A stretch of 64,000 bases of DNA from Talinum fruticosum. Taxonomy: Eukaryota; Streptophyta; Magnoliopsida; Caryophyllales; Talinaceae. Shown piece after piece: positions 47,199 through 57,497 of this stretch (the stretch's first letter is position 1; each line of letters begins with the position of its first letter). The stretch covers positions 4,157,501 through 4,221,500 of the forward strand of contig JAITYX010000046.1 of the NCBI GenBank assembly GCA_021018815.1, in the 5' to 3' direction. The notes below the pieces were generated by a model, which was not told the DNA's origin, made no database searches, and was given only the letters and a program-made list of their open reading frames with translations. A program made the position numbers and the translations under genes.

Positions 47199-48625
47199 TG
47201 AAGGTTTGAGCTCCGAGAATCTGAATCACTCTAGAGGGGGAGGTGAATAGAGTGTGAAGGAAATTTTACGAAAATATTGAAATTCAATGCACAAGTTAGA
47301 ACTCGGAAAAGATGTGCTAAGTCTAGATTGGACTTAGAAAAGATAAGAACAAGATATTTTACATGGAAATCCTCTCGGGGCAAAAAACCACGGCCGGTAT
47401 CGGTTCGGATACTAAGTCAAATCCACTATTTTGAATCCACAAAATACAAGGACTAACTCTCCGAATTGTTCCCTTAGACAATTCAATACAAGTTTTCCCA
47501 GGCACATAAGATCTATTCTCTGTCCTAGTATTTCCTAACCGAGATGCCCTTTACAATTAGGTACAATAAAGTTGATTTACCCCTTACACTCGGTCAAGGA
47601 AAATTATCGAAGAATTTAGTAAGTAAGAATGTATCTCATTACAAGACTTCTTATTTCAACTTAGAAGTTGAGAAAAACTAAGTACGAGTTGAAAGCTAGA
47701 AAGATTGAGTATATGAGTTGAGAGTTGAGAGTTGAGTACTAGCAATCTTCTAAGTCTTGTGAAGTGGCTTTTATTTATACTCGATAAGGCGGATAGCTGT
47801 TGTCTCTTAAATGTTGACTAAAGAGAGCTACTACTCATTGTAACGGATATTCCGAGTCCCTCGGAAAAGAACCATGATGGAGATAAATATTGTGCACGGG
47901 TCCTTGGCTCAAAAAGTAATCCAACCTACTAGTTGTAACTGAAAACTAGGGTGGAAACAAGCTGTTAGACTCAAAGTTGAAGTTTACCGAAAATGCTAAC
48001 AAACAACCCCGATAAGGTGTTTGGGCCATCCTAAAAATAGGGCTTTTTGTCTGCTGGTGTTTAACGGTAGGAAGCCGATTGCCTTTTCTTTCCAAATTGA
48101 AATTAATCAACTTTTATCAACCTACAAAAACAAATCAAAGTGGTAGTCAAAGTATAAAAATACTTTTTTCCAAGATTAGTCAAGGATATAAATTAATTCA
48201 AATAATTAATCACTCGAATATCCTTAATCTAATCAAATGGAATTTTTAAAGTCTAATATTCAATAAGTTTTAATTCCATCTATGTCTATGTTTAGATGAT
48301 GAAAGATATAGACACAATTCATCCTTTTCTATAAAATAATTTCGATTAATTAAATCGGGTTTCGGTTAGAATTAACTTAGTAATTCGATTTGAATTTTGA
48401 AATGAGCCGATTGAAATGACAAGTTAAACTTGAGAAATTATTTATGCAAGATTTCTATCCGAGTAAAATCTAAGTGAGTTAGAAACTCAAAACTAAGTGT
48501 TCACTTAAGTAGAGCTTACGAGTGGGTCGGACAAAGATGAAAACTTAAAGATAATGTTTCTAAAGTATGAGAATGACTTGAATTAAAGACTATTAAAGAG
48601 AGATAAGGTCATACCCGAGTCTTCA
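47199..48625 (-). mobile_element. Sirevirus-type LTR A, 3' LTR of K0 (1427 bp)
   Basis: The plus strand reads TGAAGGTTTGAGC ... ACCCGAGTCTTCA. A minus-strand TATAAATA lies at 47772-47779. On its right is the polypurine tract of K0 (48626-48640). Confidence 0.88.
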
Positions 48626-48989
48626 ATCTCCCCTTTTTGATGAAAGGCATTCAACACTTAGAAATATGAGTTAGTATCATAAGGTGATAAGTTTTAGATA
48701 GAAAAAAATATTCTAGTGCTCAAAGAGTGTTAAGTATGAGAGATGTGTTGTGACTGATTGAGCTAACTAAGTTATGATGATGTTTGCAATAATCAAATGT
48801 GCCTAAGTCCGGGAATATCGGAGCAAATTATTATCGGAACAAATTGAATCAAACCAAAACAAGATAAAATCGGAGAAATACTTGAAGTCTACATTTGATT
48901 AAATAAACGAGAGCTTATATTCCAAAAAAAAAAAAAAAAAACACACTCCCTTTAATCATACAACTATCTCTCCCCTATGCATTTCATCA
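48626..48989 (-). other. K0 3' untranslated region with two polypurine tracts
   Basis: The minus strand has ATCAAAAAGGGGAGAT adjacent to LTR A (48626-48640) and an earlier tract ATAGGGGAGAGATAG near 48965-48980. A 17-base homopolymer run lies near 48927. Repeated polypurine tracts are a known Sirevirus trait. Confidence 0.65.
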
Positions 48990-50245
48990 AAAAATAAGAA
49001 GTGGGGTAGGGAGAAATAGAATGTTGGAAAAAAATAGAATTAAAAGGGGGTGGAGCTGTTCCGATCGATGAGGATGACCGAGGTTCCCTGTGCCTGCACC
49101 TTCACCGATAGAGATGAGATGAAATTGTTGGTTGCACAATTTTTGGCGGTGGAGGAGGAGGCAACAATGACGTTTCGGTCTAAGCGGTTTGAGATGGCTG
49201 AATTGGTATGCGATGAACAAGAGGTTGCTCTTTCTCTTTTTCCACATCCGAGCCCTCACCTTGAACAAGTTGAATGGGCTGTGAAGATGGCTGGCCTTGA
49301 GATTGGCCAATTTCTCGAACTTCCTCGGAAGCCGATTCTATGCCCTCAAAAGAGATAACTTGGGCTTAAGCTTCTTTTTCTCCTTGCTCTTCTCCTTCTC
49401 CTTTTAAGTCCGAGGAGGAGGAGGAGTTTGATGAAGAGCATGAGTCCGAGTCTTCGAAGCTTTTGACTGGCGCTCTTGGAGGCGGTTGATCTTGTCCTCT
49501 TACCTTCTAATGATCTCTTTAATCTCATTAATTAGAGTATAATTCTAATCTATCTCGCTTCGAGTCGTGCTCGAAGTTGTGTCGAATAAGCATGATAGCT
49601 TGAAAGGCACCGGAGTTGATCTGTAACTCTTTGGCTAGAGTTGTAAAATGAGTGAAAAAGTTCAGTAGAAGGGGTTAATTGATGTGAAAGACTAGTTGTC
49701 GAAGGAGGGGATCTTGTGTACTCATCTTGGGTGGATATGGAGGAGGAGAAATCTTAAAAGAGTGAATCCGGACACCAAGTTCCGTTTCCTGGTGTTCTAG
49801 GTTCAAAAGCTCATTTTTGCCCACATAAATGGCTGGCTCTAAAAATTTTGAGGCATGATTAAGAAGAGAAAATTTAAAACGAGCAAAAGAGCTCCAAAAG
49901 GAAGCGGGTTTCTTCGATCCAAGTGGACCGAAGCAATCCGCTCAATGATAAAAGGGAAGAGCTCAACCTCATACCCTTCTAGAGTATCATATAGAACCTT
50001 AAGAACCCCGATGTTATGGTTCTCTTTGGAGGAAATAATGAGAAAATTGTTCTCATAAGAAAAAACATGGAAGTCCGGCCTCATACTTCGGTTGTGTAAT
50101 AGAGACATTTTTACAAGCCTTAGGAGGGGTTCGAGCATACTTAGCAAAGAATTCCTTTGCTAATTTAGCAAAAGGAATTGAATTAGTGTTCAGGAACAAA
50201 CACCGAACATCAAAAAGTTTGTGAAGAAGAGGAAGATTTATAGTT
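48990..50245 (-). pseudogene. K0 extra gene between pol and 3' LTR (Sirevirus ORF)
   Basis: Minus-strand remnant of the same gene as 55723-57240. Matching blocks: HKLFDVRCLFLNTNSIPFAK, LAKEFFAKYARTPPKACKNV, then SSKENHNIGVLKVLYDTLEG, YEVELFPFIIERIASV and PFGALLLVLNF. C-terminal part: a charged, Ser/Pro/Gln-rich tail with Lys/Glu runs near 49440-49340. The N-terminal third is missing: the sequence stops near 50245 at an inverted junction with K1. Frames are broken. The LPFG-like block recalls the putative plant transposon protein family (PF20167-type); this is a moderate resemblance. Confidence 0.65.
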
Positions 50246-50275
50246 AACGAAGGAATTCTTTGCTAAGACTCAGAA
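50246..50275. other. Inverted junction between K0 and K1
   Basis: AAGGAATTCTTTGCTAAG at 50254-50271 is the inverted copy of CTTAGCAAAGAATTCCTT at 50139-50156 inside K0. See findings. Confidence 0.7.
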
Positions 50276-50790
50276 TCGGACCGGACCCAAAATTATTCAA
50301 ATCTGGGTTCCCAAGAGTTGTCTTCCTCAAAGAAAGACCACAATAAAAGCAGTTATTGGGTTTGTAAGAGGAAATGAGAAGGGTTAGTTTGTTTACGTGT
50401 TGTAGGTGACTCGAAGAAGAAGAAAAGTCACTAGTACTTAGACAAGTGGTTGCTCACACCACATGTCGGGAGATTCAAGACTCTTCTCCGAGTTGGAAGA
50501 CCTATAAGGAGGAAAGATCACATTTGGAGATAGCAGCAAAGGTAAGATAATAGGTATTGGCAAGATTGGTGAAGGAAACAACACAGTCAGCCCAGTTTAC
50601 CTTGTCAATGGACTCAAGTACAATCTTCTTAGCATTTCTCGGCTACGTGACAAAGGACAAGAGGTAATGTTCACTTAGACCAACTGCTACATTTCTAATA
50701 CGAGTCACCAAAGAGATAAAGCTCTTAGGTATAAGGTCGGGTAACACCTACACTATTCCTCTCTCGATTCAAGTCGGAATTTATCTTATC
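50276..50790 (+). pseudogene. K1 gag end and protease region
   Basis: Plus-strand pol start of element K1, 5'-truncated. IIQIWVPKSCLPQRKTT matches the K2 text at 60800. The protease active site reads D then, after an extra A at 50444, SGCSHHMSGD (50445-50474), so the frame breaks inside the catalytic motif. LVNGLKYNLLSISRLRDKGQ at about 50600-50665 is the conserved block that follows copia protease. Gag itself is absent, lost at the junction with K0. Confidence 0.75.
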
Positions 50791-50802
50791 TCGAAAGTAT
50801 TT

Positions 50803-51830
50803 GTGAATGATGATTCATGGACTTGGCATCATAGATTAGGTCATATCAGCATGCATACTATCAAGAAACTTGCATCTCATAGATTGGTTAGTGGATTACC
50901 TAACCGTGCATTTAAGAAAGATAAAATTTGTGAGGGATGCACAAAAGGCAAGCAAGTCAGGTCATCTTTCAAACCACTTAAAACCGTATCTACATCCAAA
51001 GTTCTTGAGTTGGTTCATATGGATTTGTGTGGTGAAATTCCTGTGAAAAGGCTTGGAGGTAAATCGTATGTACTTGTTGTTAATGATTTCTCACGATTTA
51101 CCTGGGTATGTTTTCCGAAGAACAAGAATGAAGCTTTCAAAGATTTCACTAAGCTCTGCAGGAAAATTCAAGTGGAGTCTCGGACTCGGATTAGGAGGAT
51201 TCGAACTTACTATAGAAGGGAGTTCGACTACTCGAACTGCGGACTTTTGTGACAAGAATGGCATCTCTCACAACTTCTCTGCACCAAGAACTCCTCAACA
51301 AAATGGAGTAGTAGAGAGAAAGAACAGAACTCTTCAAGAAATAGGAAGGACAATGATGATTGAAAATGATCTACCTTAGTATTTACGGGCTGAGGCGATC
51401 AACACAGACAAATTACACACTCAACGAGATGCCTCATCGGACCCATGTAGAAAAAATTCCAAACGAGCTATACAAGGGAAAGAAACCCAATATCTCCTAC
51501 TTCAAACCATTTGGATGTAAGTGCTTTGTGCACAACAATGATAAGGAGCATCCGACTAAGTTTGATGGTAGGTTAGATGAAGGTATATTTCTAGGTTATT
51601 CATCTCATAAGTAAAGCTTATCGTGTGTTTAACAAGAATACTAACAAAGTGGAAGAAAGTATCCACACTTGTCTTTGATGAGATTGATCTTAGCAGGATA
51701 AGTGAGTCCACATACTCGGATCTCCGACCTAATAGAGATGACGATGACCTTGTTGAAGCTGAGTTAAGAAAGAGTCAAAAGCAATTATCGAGGCAACTCG
51801 GAATGGAGCAACTTAGAATCTTATGACTCG
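50803..51830 (+). pseudogene. K1 GAG-pre-integrase and integrase
   Basis: The largest frame (50803-51252, 149 residues) has WTWHHRLGHISMHTIKKL, the zinc-binding pre-integrase domain with C.GC..GK (EGCTKGKQ), then ELVHMDLCGEIP with the first catalytic Asp and YVLVVNDFSRFTWV with the second. A frameshift near 51185 leads to the next frame: KNGISHNFSAPRTPQQNGVV then ERKNRTLQEIGRTM, with the third acidic residue (E) in the VVERKNRTL motif. A third frame (51360-51614) gives KPFGCKCFVHN and FDGRLDEGIFLGYS, the integrase C-terminal block. It would insert the cDNA; three frames make it inactive. Confidence 0.9.
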
Positions 51831-52089
51831 GACTAAATAAGTTCAAGAGTCAACTCGGAATGATGAAGAACAAGTCAATGCGGAGACTCAAGAAGATCAA
51901 CCAATCGAAGATCGGATCTGTTTAACCAACAAACTTGGTAAATCAAAGGACGAGTAAAGCTTTCAAATATGCATCAAGTCACCCACCTGAGAACATACTC
52001 TCGACATTATTAGTGGGGTAAGGACTCGATCTTCTTTGCATAACTCTGTGTGCATTTTCCGCATTCATATCATTGATCGAACCTAAAAA

Positions 52090-52977
52090 TGCACTAGAGG
52101 CCCTAAATGAACCTGAATGGGTAAAGGCCATGCAAGAAGAGCTTAACCAATTTGAAAGAAAATAAGTTTGGACTCTAACTAAACGACCTTCTAACCACCC
52201 AATCATAGGATCCAAATGGGTTTTCAAGAACAAACTAGATGAGGAACGGTTGGTAGTCGAAATAAGGCTAGACTTGTTGCTTAGGGTTACAATCAAGAAG
52301 AAGGGATTGATTGTGGGGAAACCTTTGCACTGTTGCTAGGATTGAGGCAATCATAATCCTGTTAGCATTTGTATCTAGCATGAATATCAAGCTTTATCGG
52401 ATGGATGTCAAATTTGATTTTCTAAATGGTTTCATTCAAGAAGAAGTCTATGTTGAGCAACCCCCTGGATTTGAAAACTAAAAATTTCCAAATCATGTTT
52501 TTAAGTTGCAAAAGGATTTATATGGTCTTAAACAAGCTCTAAGAGCTTGGTATGAAAGACTCAACAGTTTCTTGGTCGAAAATGATTTCAAAATAGGTCA
52601 GATTGACAAAACTATTTTCATAAAAACCAAGGGGAAATATTTTCTTATTGCTCGGATTTATGTCGATGATATAATCTTTGGAGCTACTAATAAAACTCTA
52701 TGTCAAGACTTTTCCGAGTTGATGAGACAGGAGTTCTAAATGAACATGATGGGAGAACTCAACTTCTTTCTTGGTCTTCAAATCAAACAAGACAAAGATG
52801 GCATCTATGTTCATCAATCCAAGTATACCAAGGAGTTGTTGAAGAAGTACAAGTTACAAGATGTGAACCATGCAACAACACCTATGAGTAGCGAGTTTAA
52901 AACTAGACTCGGATGAGAAAGGTAAAGCCGTACATCAAAAACTCTATAGAGGTATGATCGGATCTCTAATTTATCTT
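52090..52977 (+). pseudogene. K1 reverse transcriptase
   Basis: Copia RT. N-terminal block ALEALNEPEWVKAMQEELNQ, then IIGSKWVFKNKLDE (52200-52245), broken by frameshifts. Main frame 52506-52739: QKDLYGLKQALRAWYERLNS, then IYVDDIIFGATN with the catalytic DD pair near 52660. A stop at 52738 separates MGELNFFLGLQIKQDKDGIY and KYTKELLKKY. The reading reaches MIGSLIYLT and is cut at 52977 by a solo LTR; it resumes at 54549 within the same codon series. Confidence 0.9.
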
Positions 52978-52982
52978 ACATC
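52978..52982. repeat. Target site duplication, left (ACATC)
   Basis: Identical to 54544-54548. Confidence 0.93.
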
Positions 52983-54543
52983 TGAAGACTCGGACTTTAG
53001 ATATACATCATTCTGAGCTCCATCAAGGAATCAGGTATAAGACTTCGGTCTCTTATAAGGTTTTGATTACAAGTCATTCTATGAGTCTTAAAAACTTTTC
53101 GAGTGATATAACATCTTTTCGAGTGTTACGTAAACCATTGCATATGTTTTCACTTGCTTCGATCGACTCGAAAGCATACTCTTGCATGCCACTTCACACA
53201 CGGTTCCGAGTCACTCGGACAACACTCGGATATATCGCATGTTCAAACATTTGCTATAACGTGCATAAACTCGAGTCTAACTTCGTGCTCTAAGAATTAC
53301 CATGTTAATTCATCTTTCTAAGTCATCATGTTTTGTTTGAACTATGTTTAGTCTAGATCAAGTCCGACTACTCGATATTCTTTATCCGACTTGATTCGCT
53401 TCTAGATTGACTTAGATGGAATTTGAGTATCATGGATATTAGACTCGTGAAAATTCCATTTCTTTCGACTTAGATAATTAGACACTTAATTATCTTAATT
53501 AAAATTATTATCTCGTGTCTAATCTTGGACCAAAGTATTTTATACTTTGAGAACCAAATTAATTTACATTTGTAGGTTATTCAAACGAGGCTATCCTATT
53601 TTTAAATTACAAAAGTAACCGACTTCAAGATGTCGAATCACCAGGCAGACAAGGCTTTTTCCACCTCCGACCAAGGCCCGGACACCGTGTCGGGGTTGTC
53701 CGTTTCCAAAGCTGGAAATCTGCAACACTAAGCTCAACGGTGGTTTCCACCCTACTTTTCGGACACCACTAGTGGATTGGAACTTTCAAAGGAGTCAAGA
53801 GCCGTTGCCCAATGTTCACACCTCAACGGATATTTTCCGAGTGACTCGGAAAATCAATTGCAATGGTCACAAAGGACTTCTAGTCGGAAGACAGATCACA
53901 ACGGCTAATCTGCTTGGTCAATACATGTACTTAAGCAAAAGTCATTGTATTTCATACTCAATCTTCTACTTACAACTCCAACTCTATATCTCACATCTCT
54001 CCGAGTTGTAAGGTCTTGTAATCGATTACAAACACTCATTCTTACTTTTTGAGTAAGGTCCTTTGACCGAGCCGTAAGGGTTATCTCAGCTCGGTTGTCC
54101 ATAACTCGTAAAGGTTAACTCGGTTAGAAAGTACTAGATCGGATAAGGGAATTTCCGAGTCTAGCAAAATCTTGTAAGAAATTGTCTAAGGGAGCAATTC
54201 TAGTTGAGTCATTCTATTATATTTTATGGATTCAAAATAGTGGATTTAACTTGGTGCTTGGACTAGCACTGTCCGTGGTTTTCTCGCCCGGGAGGGTTTC
54301 CATATAATTTCGAGTTCTTACCCTTCGAGCCTAATTTAGACTCGGACATGACCTTAAAGTTTAATTTAAACTTTAACCCTTCATTTACTGTGTTATGAGT
54401 TAGTGCTTTTCCGAGTTCAATCTTGACTCACACTCTCTTCGAGTCTTGTCTAGTCTTCATTCTTCGATTACTCGATCAAATTTCCTCATCACCCTATTCA
54501 GCCCCCTCTAGGGTGACTTAGTTTCTCCAAGAGCAAACCTTCA
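52983..54543 (+). mobile_element. Solo Sirevirus LTR inside K1 pol (1561 bp)
   Basis: TGAAGACTCGG ... GAGCAAACCTTCA, flanked by perfect ACATC. Removing it and one ACATC restores the pol frame across the site (ending LIYLTS, resuming IRPDIMFSV), which fixes both ends. The hairpin block CACCCT ... AGGGTG is at 54490-54515. The short open frames inside it are noise. Confidence 0.95.
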
Positions 54544-54548
54544 ACATC
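54544..54548. repeat. Target site duplication, right (ACATC)
   Basis: Identical to 52978-52982. Confidence 0.93.
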
Positions 54549-55169
54549 TATTAGGCCGGATATCATGTTTAGTGTCTGCCTTTATGCAAGATTTCAAGCT
54601 ACTCCAAAAGAGTTACATCTCATCGCGGTAAAGAGAATTTTTAGATATCTTATAGGGACTTAGAATCTTGGTCTATGGTTTTCAAAAGACTCGGAACCGA
54701 CTCTCACTCGGATACTCGGATGATGATTATGTTTGATACAAAGTTGATAGAAAGAGCACATCAGGAGCATGCCGATTTCTAGGTCAATCACTCATCTCCT
54801 AGCATTCAAAGAAACAGAATTCGGTCGCTCTATCAACAGCGAGAGGCTAAGTACATTGCAACCGGAGCTTGCTATGCTCATATTTTGTTGATTAAGTAGC
54901 ACTTGAAGGATCTAGGCTTATCATTCACATCTATCCTAATCAAGTGTGACAATCATAGTGCAATCAGCATTACTAAGAATCCAGTTCAGCACTCAAAGAC
55001 AAAACATATTGAGGTCGGGTATCATTTTCCGAGAGACCATTCTGAGAAAGGTAATATTGAACTTGAATTCATTCCTACGAAATTTCGGTTAGTCGATATT
55101 TTCACTAAGCCACTTAGTGAGGATCAGTTTTGCTTTATTAGGAATGAGCTTGGCATAATTAATGCATGA
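54549..55169 (+). pseudogene. K1 RNase H and pol end
   Basis: Resumes with RPDIMFSVCLYARFQATPKE and AVKRIFRYL. The RNase H region is damaged (stops near 54660-54730), with DDYV-like text where K2 has YSDADYAGYK. The last frame (54903-55169, 88 residues) is clear: LIKCDNHSAISITKNPVQHS, KTKHIEVGYHFPRDH, then the C-terminal VDIFTKPLSEDQFCFIRNEL, ending at stop 55169. Same end as K2 at 63030. Confidence 0.88.
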
Positions 55170-55663
55170 TTATGTGTTCTATTACATGAATTATCCTTGC
55201 GGAATTATGTGTTATGTGTTTTGATAGCGAATGGATTAGTTAACAGAGTGAGACCGAGCTGTGAGTTATTAGCTTTCCGAGTGTTCTTAGTCTCTCGTAA
55301 ATTGTACCGAGTCAAACTCGGTTGTTGAGCAAAATGGACATCAAATTTTTGGAATCATCTCTAGATAAATGGACAATTTAAGAAATCTTTTCGAAAACTC
55401 TTTCTTCTCTCTCTCTCGCGATGCGTTTCAATTAGAGAAAACTAGTCGTTGGAAGAAAGCTCCTGGAATACTAGCCGTTAGAGAGTAGAACGACACATCG
55501 GTCCGAGAATACCGTTTATTATTTGGGTCAAAACGAAGGTTGAAGATCACTTCTTTTCGCTATAAATAACACCCCTTATTTTCTTTACGTTGCTTACCGC
55601 CTACTTGCTCTCTACTCCCAAGCATCTCTACCCACTCTTATTCTCTCTCTAAATTCGAAGCTA

Positions 55664-55694
<31 letters not shown>

Positions 55695-55722
55695 GTATTC
55701 TCTATGTTTCTCATCAGTCACC
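55170..55722 (+). other. K1 pol-to-extra-gene spacer and leader
   Basis: Noncoding. TATAAATA at 55561 is followed by a pyrimidine-rich leader with a (TC)n run at 55662-55700, up to the ATG at 55723. Repeated CCGTTGG and CCGTTAG words at 55447-55480 recur in the K2 spacer. Confidence 0.6.
55561..55568 (+). promoter_or_regulatory. Internal TATA box upstream of the K1 extra gene
   Basis: TATAAATA, 155 bp before the ATG at 55723. The same box stands before the K2 gene at 63423. Placement in the spacer, outside the LTR, suggests a second promoter; this is inference. Confidence 0.55.
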
Positions 55723-57240
55723 ATGCCAAGGAGAGGATCGGGTCAAGAATTGGGTTCCGCTACGAAAAAGCCCCGAACGAAAAATCCTCTAACCCCTCTA
55801 AAATCTTCGTCACCTAACACCTTATGTTGGATGACAAATTCTTCACAACCACTTCTTTTCATGGTTGCCCCATATTCAAAAGACTGGCCACCGAGTTATA
55901 CGCAAACATGTCCTACTCGAGGGAATCATCACTTCAAGGGTTCGAGAGAAAGTTGTTCGTATCAACGTTTCTCTTCGCACGGACTTTTTAAAGTCTCTTC
56001 TCTTTTACTAAACTCTAATCCCATACCTTTTATGGAGATTGCTGATGAGTTCTTCGAGAAATATGCCAAGGAAGTTCCCGAGGCACGAAAGAATTTCTCG
56101 TGACTCGGATGTGGACTGAGGCAAGATTATTTTATTTCAACTTGATGTGAACCTTTTTCTCTCATAATTCGAGCAAGGAGAATCCAAATTCTAAGATTCT
56201 CAAAGTTCCGCATGATATTTTGGAGGGCTACAAAGTAGACCTCTTTCCTTCTATCGTCGAGCAAATGGCCACCGTGCCGGCTCTCTCCAAAACTCTGTTC
56301 CTTTTCCTTTTGGAGCCCTTTTGACTTTTATTTTCAAACAGTTTAAAGTCCCCTTCCCCTCGGAACCTACTACTATCTCTCGAGGCTGCCATTACCATTG
56401 GCGTAAAAGAGCTACTTGGGGTATGGGTACCGGGAAGTCAAGCCTCGGTATTTGGGTTCATGGGTCCGAGTAGAAACCTCCCTCTCCTCCTCCCACTAAG
56501 ACTTAGACTTCACTAGCACTTCCACCTCCCTCTACTGGTCCCTCTACTTCTCTACCACCACCTCGTCCTTTCTCTACCGCATTGTTTATTGAGATGGGAA
56601 ACAAGATTACCTCCGAGTCTAAAGAACTTCATAACACTCTCCTCTCTCTCAAACCCATCTATCAAGGCCCGGTGATTAACTAGAAAACCGGGCAGTCCCG
56701 GATCGGGGAATGTCAAGAACTTATGCTCGAGTTCAAGGCCATTGTTAGAGAACAACTCGAGTAGCTCCAACTCCTTCACGAATGACGATCTAAAGCTGCT
56801 CAGGACTTGGACACTTCCAACACTTCGAAGAGTCCTCCAGCCCAGCTAAGTCTACCTCTGCTGAGGCGTAAAAGAAGCAGAGAAGAAGCGGCTCCTGCTG
56901 AAGAGGAGAAAGGAGAAGAGAAGGAAGAAGAAAAGGAAAAAAAGAGATCGCTCAACCTCGAGGGCTAAGGTGCACCGGAACCTAAACCAAAGCTAATCTC
57001 CTCGGATCATGCTCCGAGTAGGTCGAAGAAGCCGGGGACGTTGGTCGGTCCAAAGCAGCCGTCCCGAAGCACAGCCCACGGTTGTCGTCGAGGAAGATGT
57101 CCCTTTGGTTTGCAAAACCAGGATACAACAACTTCCCGACATCCAAGTATTGTAACCGCCTCGCTCATCCTACTCATCCCAAGCTTACAGCGCAGGTGCA
57201 ATGCTCGTCCCTTTTGTCCGGACAATAAGCCCCCTTCTTA
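55723..57240 (+). pseudogene. K1 extra gene between pol and 3' LTR (Sirevirus ORF)
   Basis: Starts MPRRGSGQELGSATKKPRTK (basic N-terminus), then shifts frame to LDDKFFTTTSFHGCPIFKRL and ATELYANMSYSRESSLQGFE. Next NSNPIPFMEIADEFFEKYAK, then NSKILKVPHDILEGYKVDLF and FPFGALLTFIFKQFKVPF. A Pro/Ser-rich linker follows (PPPSTGPSTSLPPPRP, about 56525), then a Leu/Glu-rich helical stretch (SKELHNTLLSLKPIYQ; ECQELMLEFKAIVREQ), and a Lys/Glu tail (EEEKGEEKEEEKEKKR) ending at stop 56968. Further coding-like text (VVVEEDVPLVCKTRIQQLPD) runs to about 57180. Several frameshifts. No signal peptide or membrane segment convinces me, so an envelope role is not supported. The FPFGALLT block recalls plant transposon protein domain PF20167. 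Shared with K0 and K2. Confidence 0.7.
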
Positions 57241-57497
57241 GTTTATTTCTTTTGTTTGTTTCCATTTCTATCTTTTGTCCAACATCGGTTGTACTTGCTT
57301 TGCTATTCTCTTCCCTTTTTTGATGAAATTCTAAGGGGAGAAAATATAGAAAACTTGATGTTATGTTTAGGGGTAGTTTCCCTCCTTTCGCAAGCAATGA
57401 TTTTTTTTTCTAAGCATACTTGGTTTTGAATTGCGTTGATGCTCGATATATTTTTTTCTATGCTCTAATACTGATGCTTACCATTCCGAGCATATAT
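57241..57497 (+). other. K1 3' untranslated region and polypurine tract
   Basis: AAGGGGAGAAAA at 57333-57344 is the first polypurine tract (compare K0 near 48970). The second tract that touches the LTR in K0 is missing or changed here. Confidence 0.65.

Noticed and set aside
49346..49528. Leu- and Arg-rich frame resembling a membrane or basic peptide.
   Set aside because: It is another frame of the Lys/Glu tail of the K0 extra gene.
55723..57240. Reading the Sirevirus extra gene as an envelope protein.
   Set aside because: I see no signal peptide, membrane anchor or cleavage site; the sequence is charged and Pro-rich.
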